Below are positions 43,691-52,313 of a stretch of DNA of 64,000 bases, in pieces. This DNA comes from Microbacterium hydrocarbonoxydans (GTDB lineage Bacteria; Actinomycetota; Actinomycetes; Actinomycetales; Microbacteriaceae): positions 248,001 through 312,000 of the forward strand of contig NZ_JYJB01000009.1 in the NCBI RefSeq assembly GCF_000956475.1, in the 5' to 3' direction. Position 1 is the stretch's first letter. Each line of letters opens with the position of its first letter. The position numbers and the translations under genes are program-made. The notes under the pieces are model-generated. The model was given only the letters and a program-made list of their open reading frames with translations, did not search any database and had not been told where the DNA came from.

Positions 43691-44811
43691 CCCTTCGACA
43701 GGCTCAGGGCCCCATCGGCTCTCCCATCCAGGGCGTCACGCTCTACAGCTTCACGCGCGCCTTCCACGGACGCGAGTACGACCTCGAAGGCCTCATCCGC
43801 AAGGTGGCCGCCGAGGGCTACGGCCCCGGGCTCGAGATCATCGGCTTCTCGAGCTTCCGCGGGTTCCCGCACATCGACGACGCGTACGCGGGCTGGTTCC
43901 GCGACCTCGTGGCCGAGACCGGGCTGGTCACCACCTCGCTCGCGGTGAACGCCGACATCGGCATCCACCGCGACCGTCTGCTCGACCAGGACGAGCTGAT
44001 CGAGTACATGACGCTGCAGATCAAGGCGGCGGCGAAGCTGGGCTTCCCGATCGCCCGCGTCCAGATCTCGATCGAGCCTGACTCGATGGAGGCGCTCGCC
44101 CCGATCGCCGAGGAGCACGGGGTGACCCTGGCGCTCGAGGTGCACGCCGACCAGTACGCCTCGCACCCGCGGATTCTCGCGCTGCGCGACCGCTACGAGA
44201 AGGTCGGCTCGCCGTTCCTCGGCTTCACCGCGGACTGGGGCGCCACCGTGACCGGATTCGCCCCGTCGCTGATCGAGGCGTACCGCCGTCGCGGCGCCTC
44301 GGAGGAGCTGCTGGGCAAGGTCGTGGACCTGTGGAACGAGTTCTACCAGCAGGGGCCGCCGGCCGATCAGGCCGACCACGGCCAGCGCTTCGGCCGCTTC
44401 ATCGGGCTCGCCGCCCAGAACGGCCGCCCCGACCTCGGCATCGACTTCGGCATCAACGGCACGGGTCTGTTCGGTCCCGCGCGCGTGGACGACTGGCTCG
44501 AGATCATGCCGTGGATCAAGCATGTGCACGGCAAGTTCTTCGGTATCGACGAGAACGGCGAAGAGCCTTCCGTCCCCGTGCGCGAGCTGGTGAAGCTCCT
44601 CGTCGAGAACGGCTACAACGGAGCGATCTCCAGCGAGTACGAGGGCTGGCACTGGAATCACTGGCAGTCGCCGTTCGAGATCATCGCGGGCGAGCAGGCA
44701 GTTCAGCGATCGGCCGCCGAGAACGCCGGCAGTCGCATGACCACGGATGCCGCGGACGCGAGCCGTCAGCTCGCCGCGTGGCTTCCTCGTACCGAGGGGG
44801 TGCGGGCATGA
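43687..44811 (+). CDS. C-glycoside deglycosidase alpha subunit (1)
   Basis: 374 residues, TIM barrel (QGVTLYSFTRAFHGREYDLEGLIRKVAAEGYGPGLEIIGFSSFRGFP). Metal-site residues are in LALEVHADQ, TADWGAT, HVHGKFFGID and SSEYEGWHW. It pairs with the beta subunit encoded just before it. Residues 2-8 (TLRQAQG) are encoded by a short CCCTTCGACAGGCTCAGGG repeat that runs into the start of the gene. The C-terminal 40 residues extend past the barrel. Substrate range is not visible. Confidence 0.8.
   Translation: MTLRQAQGPIGSPIQGVTLYSFTRAFHGREYDLEGLIRKVAAEGYGPGLEIIGFSSFRGFPHIDDAYAGWFRDLVAETGLVTTSLAVNADIGIHRDRLLDQDELIEYMTLQIKAAAKLGFPIARVQISIEPDSMEALAPIAEEHGVTLALEVHADQYASHPRILALRDRYEKVGSPFLGFTADWGATVTGFAPSLIEAYRRRGASEELLGKVVDLWNEFYQQGPPADQADHGQRFGRFIGLAAQNGRPDLGIDFGINGTGLFGPARVDDWLEIMPWIKHVHGKFFGIDENGEEPSVPVRELVKLLVENGYNGAISSEYEGWHWNHWQSPFEIIAGEQAVQRSAAENAGSRMTTDAADASRQLAAWLPRTEGVRA
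43691..43711. repeat. short REP-like repeat at the 5' end of a gene
   Basis: CCCTTCGACAGGCTCAGGG, with palindromic ends, is a short repeat I recognise as common between genes in actinobacteria. Here it begins right after the ATG of the alpha subunit and is translated. A diverged copy occurs at 59310-59332. Confidence 0.5.
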
Positions 44812-45845
44812 CCTCGCAGGACATCGCGGGCACCGGCATCCGCCTCGGCACCACCCTCTATTCGATGACGAGCGAGTTCGCCGCCGGGGTCTTCACGCCG
44901 GAGACCCTCATCGCGGCCGTCGCCGAGAACGGCATCGGACCCGGTGTCGAGTTCAACATCGCACAGCTGCTGCGCACGTACCCCGACGTCGACGCCGATT
45001 TCGTGAAGCTGTGGTTCGACTCTCTCGACAAGTACGAGCTCGAGCCCAGCGCGATCGGCACGAACCTCGACATGGGGCGCCGCAAGGATCGCGACATGAC
45101 GCCGGACGAGGAGCACGACTTCCTCGCCAGGCAGCTGAAGACCGCGCACACGCTCGGCTTCAAGAAGGTCGTCATCCGCTCGCACGGCCGCGAGCTGCTG
45201 CGCAGTCTGCTGCCGCTCGCCGAGAAGTACGACCAGAAGCTGGGCTACGAGATCCACGCGCCGTCGGGTCCGAACGACCCCGCCGTGCTGAAGATGCGCG
45301 AGATGTACGAGGAGCTGCAGTCCGACCGCCTGGGCTTCACTGCCGACTTCTCGTCGACCATGCACAGCCTCTCGCCGACGCTGCTGCGCACGCTCAGCCA
45401 GATGGGGATGGACGAGAAGCACTTCCCGGTCATGGACGAGATCTGGCACGAGCCGACCCCCATGCACGTTCGCAACCAGAAGTTCGAGGACTACCTGACC
45501 GGCGAGGGCGTGGACTTCCTGCGCTTCGGCCCGTTCACGCGCCTCGCCTTCAACATGCATGGGCTGGTGCCGCCGGAGGAGTGGCTCGACATCATGCCGC
45601 AGATCTTCCACGTGCACGCGAAGTTCTACGACATCGGCGCAGACGGCGAAGAGCCGGCGATGGACATCCCGCGCATCGTCCGTCAGTTCGTCGAGGGCGG
45701 CTACACCGGCTACCTCTCCAGCGAGTGGGAGGGGCACGCGTTCAGCGACCTCGGCGAGGCCGACCCGATCGATCTCGTGAAGAAGCAGCACGTGCTCATG
45801 CGTCGCGCGATCGAAGAGACCGTCGCTCAGCGCCAGCCGGCCTGA
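44808..45845 (+). CDS. C-glycoside deglycosidase alpha subunit (2)
   Basis: 345 residues, TIM barrel. It shares long blocks with fusion B: TNLDMGRRKDRDMTPDEE, YEIHAPSGPN, TADFSSTMHSLSPTLLR, FHVHAKFYDI and SSEWEGHAFSDLGEADP. Metal-site Glu, His, Asp, His and Glu are all present. The start overlaps the stop of alpha subunit 1. Its beta partner is probably the gene at 46658, separated from it by an NTF2-like gene. Confidence 0.82.
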   Translation: MTSQDIAGTGIRLGTTLYSMTSEFAAGVFTPETLIAAVAENGIGPGVEFNIAQLLRTYPDVDADFVKLWFDSLDKYELEPSAIGTNLDMGRRKDRDMTPDEEHDFLARQLKTAHTLGFKKVVIRSHGRELLRSLLPLAEKYDQKLGYEIHAPSGPNDPAVLKMREMYEELQSDRLGFTADFSSTMHSLSPTLLRTLSQMGMDEKHFPVMDEIWHEPTPMHVRNQKFEDYLTGEGVDFLRFGPFTRLAFNMHGLVPPEEWLDIMPQIFHVHAKFYDIGADGEEPAMDIPRIVRQFVEGGYTGYLSSEWEGHAFSDLGEADPIDLVKKQHVLMRRAIEETVAQRQPA

Positions 45846-45866
45846 GCGCACAGAAGGAGCGAGAAC

Positions 45867-46649
45867 ATGTCCGACACCGTCGCCGAGACATCCGTCGCCG
45901 AACTCCTCGCCGAAGTCGAGCGTCTGCGCGAGCAGGTCGCCGACTTCCGCCGGCTCGCACAGCGCGCCGAGGATCGCGGCCAGGTCGAGAATCTCTTCAG
46001 CCGATACATGTACCTGCACAACGCGTTCCAGGACGAGCAGATCATCCCGCTGTGGGTGAAGGAGGGCACCGAGGGCATCCGCGCGCGGTACACCAACGCG
46101 GGGCAGTACACCACCTGGGAGAGCGTCACCCGGTACCACCGCGACCGTCCGGCTCCGGTCGGCAAGCTCATCCTGCACGCGACGACGACGCCCGTGATCG
46201 AGGTCGCGGGCGACGGCGAGACGGCCAAGGGCGTCTGGCTGATGTCCGGCACCGAGTCCGGTCTCACCGATCCGGAGGTCGCCGAGGCGTTCCCCGACAT
46301 GTACTCGCCAGAGGAGGTGCTCGGCAAGAAGGTCTGGGCGCACTGGGTGTGGTGCAAGTACGCCATCGACTTCCTCAAGCAGGACGGCGAGTGGAAGATC
46401 TGGAAGTTCCGCTGCTACGAGCTCGCCCGTGCCCCGTTCGAGGAGAACTGGGTCAGTTTCGGTCTGAAGAATCAGGGGGCCTTCGACCTCGATCTCATGT
46501 ACTTCGGAGAAGACGGCAAGCCCGTCTTCATGCCGCCGGCGGACGAGCCTGCACCCCAGAGGAACCACCCCTACAGCCCCGAGACCGTGCAGAAGCTCGA
46601 ACCCGTGCCGCCGGTGCCGCACGAGCACTTCACCGACACCTTCGCCTAG
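45867..46649 (+). CDS. NTF2/SnoaL-like protein of unknown function
   Basis: 260 residues. A short coiled coil (AELLAEVERLREQVADFRRLAQRAED, residues 11-36) is followed by a cone-shaped NTF2/SnoaL-like domain (QVENLFSRYMYLHNAFQDEQIIPLWVKE) and a Pro-rich tail. GAAGGAGC precedes ATG. It lies between the alpha 2 and beta 2 deglycosidase genes, so a role in C-glycoside handling is likely. Possible roles are a dehydratase-type enzyme or a ligand carrier; no catalytic residues can be assigned with confidence. Confidence 0.7.
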   Translation: MSDTVAETSVAELLAEVERLREQVADFRRLAQRAEDRGQVENLFSRYMYLHNAFQDEQIIPLWVKEGTEGIRARYTNAGQYTTWESVTRYHRDRPAPVGKLILHATTTPVIEVAGDGETAKGVWLMSGTESGLTDPEVAEAFPDMYSPEEVLGKKVWAHWVWCKYAIDFLKQDGEWKIWKFRCYELARAPFEENWVSFGLKNQGAFDLDLMYFGEDGKPVFMPPADEPAPQRNHPYSPETVQKLEPVPPVPHEHFTDTFA

Positions 46650-46657
46650 GAGACATC

Positions 46658-47074
46658 ATGGCCACCCACAACTCGCTGTTCTCCGACCAGGACGTGCGCC
46701 GCACGGACGACGGCCTCGCCGTCTCGGTGCAGCTGCCCTGGTATCGGAGCCTCTGGCTCTCGGCCGTCGACGATGTCGCGGCATCCGTCAACGGCGCGCC
46801 TGTGCCTCGCGACGATCTGAGGTTCGCGCTCGAGGGGCGCACGTATCGCATCGACGAGCTGCCCCAGCAGTCCGAGACGCTGTGGTTCGTCGCCGACCGC
46901 CCCGACGTGCTCATCACGCTCGCCGACCCGCCGGCTGCGGGCGAGAAGGTCACTGTCGAGGTCGTGCTGACCATGCGCCTGCTGTACATGCAGATCATGC
47001 CCGGACAGGATGGAGGTCCGGGGCGTTACGTGACCAACCGCGTCCCCGTCGAACGAGAGGTGGTGCTCGCATGA
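46658..47074 (+). CDS. C-glycoside deglycosidase beta subunit (2)
   Basis: 138 residues. LPWYRSLWLSAVDDVAASVNG, DELPQQSETLWF and LLYMQIMPGQDGGPGRYV are almost the same as the N-terminal domain of fusion B, which identifies the alpha subunit at 44808 as its partner. TAGGAGA precedes ATG 46658. The stop overlaps the Gfo/Idh start. Confidence 0.82.
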   Translation: MATHNSLFSDQDVRRTDDGLAVSVQLPWYRSLWLSAVDDVAASVNGAPVPRDDLRFALEGRTYRIDELPQQSETLWFVADRPDVLITLADPPAAGEKVTVEVVLTMRLLYMQIMPGQDGGPGRYVTNRVPVEREVVLA

Positions 47075-48240
47075 CAGCGCTGCGGGTCGCGATGATCGGC
47101 TACGGCTTCATGGGTGCCGCGCACTCGGTGGGATGGCGCCAGGCGCCGCGCGTGTTCGATCTGCCGGCGGACGTCGAGATGACGGTCGTCGTCGGACGGA
47201 ATGCGGATGCCGTCGCCGAGGCCGCCGCGCACTGGGGGTGGGCCGAGTCGGCCACGGACTGGCGCGAGGTGATCGCGCGCGACGACATCGACATCGTCGA
47301 CATCGTCACGCCGGGAGATTCGCACGCCGAGATCGCGATCGCCGCCCTCGAGGCAGGCAAGCACGTGCTCTGCGAGAAGCCGCTCGCCAACACGGTGGAG
47401 GAGGCCGAGCGGATGCTGCAGGCCGCGGCTCGCGCCGCCGAGCATGGCTCGAAGGCGATGGTCGGCTTCACGTACCGTCGGGTGCCGGCCGTGACGCTGC
47501 TGCGGGACCTCATCGCAGAGGGCGTCGTCGGCACGGTGCAGCAGGTGCGCGCTGCGTACCGGCAGGACTGGCTCGTCGACCCTGAGGCTCCGCTCGCGTG
47601 GCGGCTGCAGAAGGAGCACGCCGGATCCGGCGCGCTCGGCGACATCGGCGCGCACATCATCGACATGACCCAGTTCGTCACCGGGCAGTCCGTGGATGCC
47701 GTGTCTGGCACGGTCGAGACGATCGTGAAGCGGCGGCCGCTGCTGGGAAGCGGATCCGGTCTGTCGGGCACCGCCGCCGAAGGCTATGGCGATGTCACCG
47801 TCGACGACGCGGCGATCTTCACCGGACGGTTGTCCGGCGGCGCGCTGGTGTCGTTCGAGGCGACCCGCTTCGCCACCGGCCGCAAGAACTCGCTCACGAT
47901 CGAGGTCTCCGGGGATCGCGGGGCGTTGGCCTTCGACCTCGAGGACCTCAACAGCCTGCAGTTCTACGACCGCACGGCCGACGCGGAGCGGCAGGGCTTC
48001 ACGAAGATCCTGGTCACAGAGGCGCAGCATCCGTACATCTCTGCATGGTGGCCCGCCGGGCACATGCTCGGCTACGAGCACGGATTCGTGCACCAGGTCG
48101 TCGACCTCGTGCAGGCGATTCATGACGGCGCCGACCCGCACCCGACCTTCGCGGAGGGACTGAGCGTGCAACGCGTGCTCGCGGCCGTCGAGGAGAGCGC
48201 CGCGAACGACTCGGCCTGGACGCGCATCGCCGCACCCTGA
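47071..48240 (+). CDS. Gfo/Idh/MocA sugar oxidoreductase
   Basis: 389 residues. NAD(P) motif GYGFMGAAH (residues 9-17), EKPLANT with the catalytic-region Lys (about residue 108) and the second motif GDIGAHIIDMTQFV (about 190). Cytosolic. It probably reduces or oxidises a keto-sugar from the cleavage reaction; 3-keto sugar dehydrogenases are found in this family. ATGA overlap with the beta subunit places it in the deglycosidase operon. Confidence 0.87.
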   Translation: MTALRVAMIGYGFMGAAHSVGWRQAPRVFDLPADVEMTVVVGRNADAVAEAAAHWGWAESATDWREVIARDDIDIVDIVTPGDSHAEIAIAALEAGKHVLCEKPLANTVEEAERMLQAAARAAEHGSKAMVGFTYRRVPAVTLLRDLIAEGVVGTVQQVRAAYRQDWLVDPEAPLAWRLQKEHAGSGALGDIGAHIIDMTQFVTGQSVDAVSGTVETIVKRRPLLGSGSGLSGTAAEGYGDVTVDDAAIFTGRLSGGALVSFEATRFATGRKNSLTIEVSGDRGALAFDLEDLNSLQFYDRTADAERQGFTKILVTEAQHPYISAWWPAGHMLGYEHGFVHQVVDLVQAIHDGADPHPTFAEGLSVQRVLAAVEESAANDSAWTRIAAP

Positions 48241-48264
48241 CCACCGCTCGTTGAGCGAGGGGCC

Positions 48265-48348
48265 TTCGTCTCGCTTCATGGTTCCTGAGCGAAGGAGCGA
48301 AGCGACTGAGGCGAGGGGCGCTCAGGAACCATGAAGCGACGAGACGAA
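48265..48348. repeat. long imperfect inverted repeat inside the operon
   Basis: A 27-base left arm (48265-48291) pairs with a 30-base right arm (48319-48348) across a 27-base spacer; the only difference is a 3-base insertion. Arm sequence includes TTCATGGTTCCTGAGCG. Parts resemble the GTTGAGCGAG repeat family found at 50.3 kb and 52.3 kb. It lies between the Gfo/Idh gene and the next sugar gene and could act as a partial terminator or RNA-stabilising hairpin. Confidence 0.7.
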
Positions 48349-48386
48349 ACGCGCAGCCCCGCGCATGACTTCGAAGGAGAACAACC

Positions 48387-49394
48387 ATGGCACGACCGAT
48401 CACGCTGTTCACCGGCCAGTGGGCCGATCTGCCGTTCGAGGAGGTGGCGCGACTCGCGGGGGAGTGGGGCTATGACGGCCTCGAAATCGCCTGCTGGGGC
48501 GATCACATCGACGTCTCCCGGTGGGATGACGAGGCCTACGTGCAGAGCCGGCTCGACATCCTCGAGCGCAATGGGCTGAAGGTGTGGACCATCTCGAACC
48601 ACCTCGCCGGCCAGGCGGTGTGCGACGATCCGATCGACGAGCGGCACCGTGACATCCTGCCCGACCGGGTATGGGGAGACGGGGACGCGGAGGGCGTGCG
48701 GCAGCGCGCCGCCGAGGAGCTGAAGGACACGGCTCGCTTCGCCGCCGCGCTCGGAGTGAAGACCGTGACCGGCTTCACCGGGTCGTCGATCTGGAAGGCC
48801 GTGGCGATGTTCCCGCCGGCATCCGATGAGTGGATCGCCGCGGGCTACCAGGACTTCGCGGACCGCTGGCATCCGATCCTCGACGTGTTCGAGGAGGTGG
48901 GCGTGCGGTTCGCGCTCGAGGTGCACCCCAGCGAGATCGCCTACGACTACTGGACCGCGAAGGCGACGCTCGAGGCGATCGGCCACCGCTCGTCGTTCGG
49001 CATCAACTTCGACCCCTCCCATTTCATGTGGCAGCAGCTCGACCCGGTGGCGTTCGTGCTCGACTTCGCTCCGCACATCTTCCATGTGCACGTGAAGGAG
49101 TCGATCACCAACCTCGACGGGCGCAATGGCGTGCTCGGCTCGCATCTGCCGTGGGCGAACCCGCGGCGCGGTTGGACGTTCGTGTCCACCGCCCACGGCG
49201 AGGTGCCGTGGGAGCCGCTGTTCCGTGCCCTCAACGCGATCGGCTACGACGGCCCGACCTCGGTCGAGTGGGAGGACGCCGGAATGGACCGCCTGCAGGG
49301 CGCGCCGGAGGCCCTGGCTTTCGTGCGCACGCTCAATGCGATCACCCCGCCGGTCGCCGCCTTCGACGCGGCGTTCTCGACGAAAGCGGACTGA
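48387..49394 (+). CDS. sugar phosphate isomerase/epimerase family TIM barrel
   Basis: 335 residues. AP-endonuclease-2-like barrel with metal-site residues in [22 protein letters not shown] and [10 protein letters not shown]. It is longer than Hyi-type enzymes and close to 3-keto sugar epimerase/isomerase relatives found with Gfo/Idh and ThuA genes. ATG preceded by GAAGGAG. A role in converting the 3-oxo sugar product is likely from its neighbours. Confidence 0.82.
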   Translation: MARPITLFTGQWADLPFEEVARLAGEWGYDGLEIACWGDHIDVSRWDDEAYVQSRLDILERNGLKVWTISNHLAGQAVCDDPIDERHRDILPDRVWGDGDAEGVRQRAAEELKDTARFAAALGVKTVTGFTGSSIWKAVAMFPPASDEWIAAGYQDFADRWHPILDVFEEVGVRFALEVHPSEIAYDYWTAKATLEAIGHRSSFGINFDPSHFMWQQLDPVAFVLDFAPHIFHVHVKESITNLDGRNGVLGSHLPWANPRRGWTFVSTAHGEVPWEPLFRALNAIGYDGPTSVEWEDAGMDRLQGAPEALAFVRTLNAITPPVAAFDAAFSTKAD

Positions 49395-49395
49395 C

Positions 49396-50259
49396 ATGCT
49401 GAACGTTCTCATCCTGTCCGGGCACATGACCCGCGAGCACGACAACGAGCACCGCAGCTTCCGTCAGCACAACCAGTGGCTCACGACGCTGCTCGAGGAC
49501 ACCGGGCGGTTCCGGGTGCGGGTCGTGGAGGATCCGCGTGGGCTGGGCGCCGAGATCATCGACAAGTACGACGTCGTGATCGTCGTGTTCGAGGGCCGGG
49601 ACGGGTACCACGACCAGGCGGTCGGGTTCGGGACGGAGACGGATGCCGCGCTGCTGAGCTTCGTGCGCGATGCCGGCAAGGGCATCGTCTGGTTCCACGG
49701 TTCCGCGGCGCAGGAGGACTCGTGGGGATACCCGGAGGAGTACAACGTCATGCGCGGCGCGAAGCTCAGCGCCTTCGAGACCGGGCTGCGTCCGCGACCC
49801 TGGGGTGAGGCGCAGCTCGACACGGTCGAGCCGAGGCATCCGATCACCGAGGGGATCAGCGCTCGCTGGACCGTCACGGGTGACGACATCCTGACCGGTG
49901 TGCAGATGTACCAGGGGGCGCAGGTGCTGCTGACGACCTTCGACGATCTCGAGTCCTATGAGAACGCGCCCGTGTGGCCGATGTCGCACTATCCCGTGGA
50001 CCTCCCGCCGGAGGGGATTGCGGCGCTGCCGGGGATGAACACGGATCAGCCGATCGCCTGGATCAACGAGTACGGTGCGGGGCGGTCGTTCACGATCACG
50101 ATCGGGCACGACATCGACACGTTCCGCCGCATCGAGTTCATCAGGATGTTCCCGCGCGGCGTGGAGTGGGCCGCGACCGGGTCCGTGTCGCTCGAGGGGC
50201 CGGATCGCCGCGGAGAGCGGCGCTTCCTGCCGTGGCCGTATTACAACCACGAGGGCTGA
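49396..50259 (+). CDS. ThuA-like protein
   Basis: 287 residues, glutamine-amidotransferase-like ThuA fold (NVLILSGHMTREHDNEHRSF, DVVIVVFEGRD, KGIVWFHGSAA, HPITEGIS, GRSFTITIGHD). ThuA proteins accompany 3-keto disaccharide and 3-keto sugar catabolism genes; the exact reaction is not settled in my knowledge. It starts one base after the isomerase stop and ends the deglycosidase operon. Confidence 0.83.
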   Translation: MLNVLILSGHMTREHDNEHRSFRQHNQWLTTLLEDTGRFRVRVVEDPRGLGAEIIDKYDVVIVVFEGRDGYHDQAVGFGTETDAALLSFVRDAGKGIVWFHGSAAQEDSWGYPEEYNVMRGAKLSAFETGLRPRPWGEAQLDTVEPRHPITEGISARWTVTGDDILTGVQMYQGAQVLLTTFDDLESYENAPVWPMSHYPVDLPPEGIAALPGMNTDQPIAWINEYGAGRSFTITIGHDIDTFRRIEFIRMFPRGVEWAATGSVSLEGPDRRGERRFLPWPYYNHEG

Positions 50260-50562
50260 GTTCGCGGAGATCGGACTCCTTTCTCCCGGTCGTTGAGTGA
50301 GCGCAGCGAGACGAAACGCGTCACTCCCGGTTCCCGCCCCGCGACCGTTGAGCGAGCGCAGGTTCTCCTGGTCGTTGAGCGCGCGCAGCGAGACGGACGT
50401 GATCCCTCACACCGGTCGTTGAGCGAGCGCAGCGAGACGAAACGCGGCAAGGTTCCGATTGGATTGCGCGCACAGCGAGCCGAAGATGTCCCTCTTCCTG
50501 GTCGTTGAGCGAGCGCAGCGAGACGAAACGCCTCACCCCGTGTTGGGCGTCGATCACTTCGG
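50260..50562. repeat. gene-free stretch with four copies of a 30-bp repeat
   Basis: No gene is seen in these 303 bp. They hold direct copies of a repeat with core GTTGAGCGAGCGCAGCGAG followed by ACGAAACG. Copies start at about 50288, 50370 (variant), 50414 and 50500, with a half copy at 50345. Copies in the opposite orientation occur at 52314-52341 and 52357-52387, so the repeats flank the HNH endonuclease gene. Irregular spacing and no cas genes rule out CRISPR. Confidence 0.8.
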
Positions 50563-52134
50563 TCAGGTGCGCAGCACTGTATGGCGGGCGGGTGCTGACG
50601 GCGCGGAGAGTCGTGGGGTGCGCCACTGTTGGGTGGGGTCCCACCAGGCGGGTCCGCGGATCTGCGGGACCCCTGCGTTCATGCGGACTTCCCACCCCGA
50701 ATTGCCGAGGGAGCGGTGGTGCCACCAGCACAGGGGCACACCGTTGTCGGTGTGGGTGGGTCCGCCGCGGGCGTGTTCGGTGACGTGATGGATCTCGCAC
50801 CAGGAGGCGGGGACGTGGCATCCGGGGATGAGGCATTCCCGATCCCTCGCGATGATCGCCCGTCGTTGATGGACGGTGAACACCCGGTCCGTGGTGGTGA
50901 TGCCGACGATGCGGCCTTCATCGAACAGGACCCGCTGAATCGCACCTGTGCACGCGGTGTGCGCCGCGACAGACAGCGGCACCGGGGCCCCGGAGCCGGG
51001 GACCGTTGCCCATCCCGTCCCTGCTGCCAGGTCTTTCGCGTCGACGTGGACCACGAGGGTCGGCGCCGCACCACCCAGGGTGGGCATGTCCTCGTGTCGG
51101 GCAGCTATACCCAACACCGCGGCTAAGGCGTCGTGGCGTTTCTGGCCGGGGGTACGGGGGTCGATCACGTTCCGCGGGTCGGTGTTGAACTCGTCTCCGG
51201 CCGCGTCCGCATCTCCGCCGGTGCCCGCCTCCGTGAACGTGACCCCGGGGGCAGGTGCCCCGCCGACCTTCGGGTTGTTGAACGCGTCGAAGATCACTTG
51301 CAGCTGCGCCGCGACCTCGGGCGTGACACTCCCCGCCAATCGATGCGCGCCCCTGTGCAACCGCCCGAGATTCAGGAACCGCCCCTGCTGCGCATCCCGG
51401 TCGGTCGGCTCGGCCCCGTCCGGGTCGAGGATCATCGCGAGCGCCGCCGCGAGCTGCCGCAGATCATCCGCCGTCGCCGGAGGACCCGCGGCGTCCGTGC
51501 CCACGTCAGCACCCGCTCCGTCACCGTCAATGTCCGCGTCAGCGTCAGCGTCAGGACCAGCGGAGTCAGCGTCGGCGTCAACGCCAGTGGCTGCGGCATA
51601 AGCGCCACCGTCGGCAGGGTCGTCGCCTGCCGCGGAATCGCCCCACCCGGACGAGCCCCGCGCGTGAGAGGCGAGAACCTCATCAGCCCAGAGCCGCTCG
51701 TCGACACCGATCCGGGTGCGGGCATACTCGATCGGATTCGTCGCAGCGAGCAACCCGGCGATCTCGACGGCCCCGTCGAGTAGCGCCTCACGCAGGGCGG
51801 GCCACCGGGCCGGGAGCCGTTCCCCCGACACGATGTTCATGTCCCGGTGCACCAGGTCGGCGGCTTTCACGATCTTCGACGCCGACGGGGCGTCGGTCAG
51901 CAGCGCCCGCTGCAGCAGCTCGTTCATGCCACGGCATCCGAACCGGTGCCCGAATTCGACATCCGCGGTCGCGACCGTCTCCACGATCCCCGCGTCGACC
52001 AGCCGCGACACCTCACCGAATCCCCGCAGCACCTCCGCCCGCTCCCCCTCCGCCAGACCAGCCACGCCGTCATCGGACAGCACCGCACGCAGATCCGACG
52101 CGACCTGCGCGAGCGTTCCGGCGATGCTGTTCAT
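50563..52134 (-). CDS. DUF222/HNH endonuclease family protein
   Basis: 523 residues. The N-terminal DUF222 region (LRGFGEVSRLVDAGIVETVATADVEFGHRFGCRGMNELLQ) is followed by an Asp/Ala/Gly-rich low-complexity stretch (about residues 170-220) and a C-terminal HNH nuclease (DRECLIPGCHVPASWCEIHHVTEHARGGPTHTDNGVPLCWWHHRSLG) with both Cys pairs and the HH motif. This 13E12-type family is multi-copy and mobile-looking in actinobacteria. The function is unknown. It interrupts the C-glycoside region and has repeats on both sides. Confidence 0.9.
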   Translation of the reverse strand: MNSIAGTLAQVASDLRAVLSDDGVAGLAEGERAEVLRGFGEVSRLVDAGIVETVATADVEFGHRFGCRGMNELLQRALLTDAPSASKIVKAADLVHRDMNIVSGERLPARWPALREALLDGAVEIAGLLAATNPIEYARTRIGVDERLWADEVLASHARGSSGWGDSAAGDDPADGGAYAAATGVDADADSAGPDADADADIDGDGAGADVGTDAAGPPATADDLRQLAAALAMILDPDGAEPTDRDAQQGRFLNLGRLHRGAHRLAGSVTPEVAAQLQVIFDAFNNPKVGGAPAPGVTFTEAGTGGDADAAGDEFNTDPRNVIDPRTPGQKRHDALAAVLGIAARHEDMPTLGGAAPTLVVHVDAKDLAAGTGWATVPGSGAPVPLSVAAHTACTGAIQRVLFDEGRIVGITTTDRVFTVHQRRAIIARDRECLIPGCHVPASWCEIHHVTEHARGGPTHTDNGVPLCWWHHRSLGNSGWEVRMNAGVPQIRGPAWWDPTQQWRTPRLSAPSAPARHTVLRT

Positions 52135-52243
52135 ACCTCCATCATGCCGAGGGCCACCGACATTCCGACCCCGAAAACAGGCCGATCAGAGAAACTTTTC
52201 CACCGTTTTCTCGATGGCCCTCCGGCGCGACACTAACCCGCAC

Positions 52244-52300
52244 TCCGGTCGCAGTTCACGCCGTCTGAATCGCGTGCAAACGGCACCAACTGCGACCGGA
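52244..52300. repeat. 13-bp perfect inverted repeat upstream of HNH gene
   Basis: TCCGGTCGCAGTT (52244-52256) and AACTGCGACCGGA (52288-52300) are exact reverse complements 31 bases apart. They sit between the HNH gene start and the oppositely oriented GTTGAG repeats, and could be the end or hairpin of a small repeat element. Confidence 0.55.
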
Positions 52301-52313
52301 ACGGTCACGGCTT

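Noticed and set aside
43687..45845. Frameshifted single deglycosidase gene instead of two alpha genes
   Set aside because: Both frames encode complete TIM barrels with their own metal-site residues, joined by a normal ATGA overlap, so they are two genes.
50288..50530. Possible CRISPR-like direct repeats
   Set aside because: Copies are irregularly spaced and imperfect, spacers differ in length, oppositely oriented copies occur at 52.3 kb and no cas gene is present. They fit a dispersed intergenic repeat.
50563..52134. Insertion sequence or transposase
   Set aside because: The protein is a DUF222/HNH endonuclease, not a transposase; no terminal inverted repeats with target duplication were seen at its ends.
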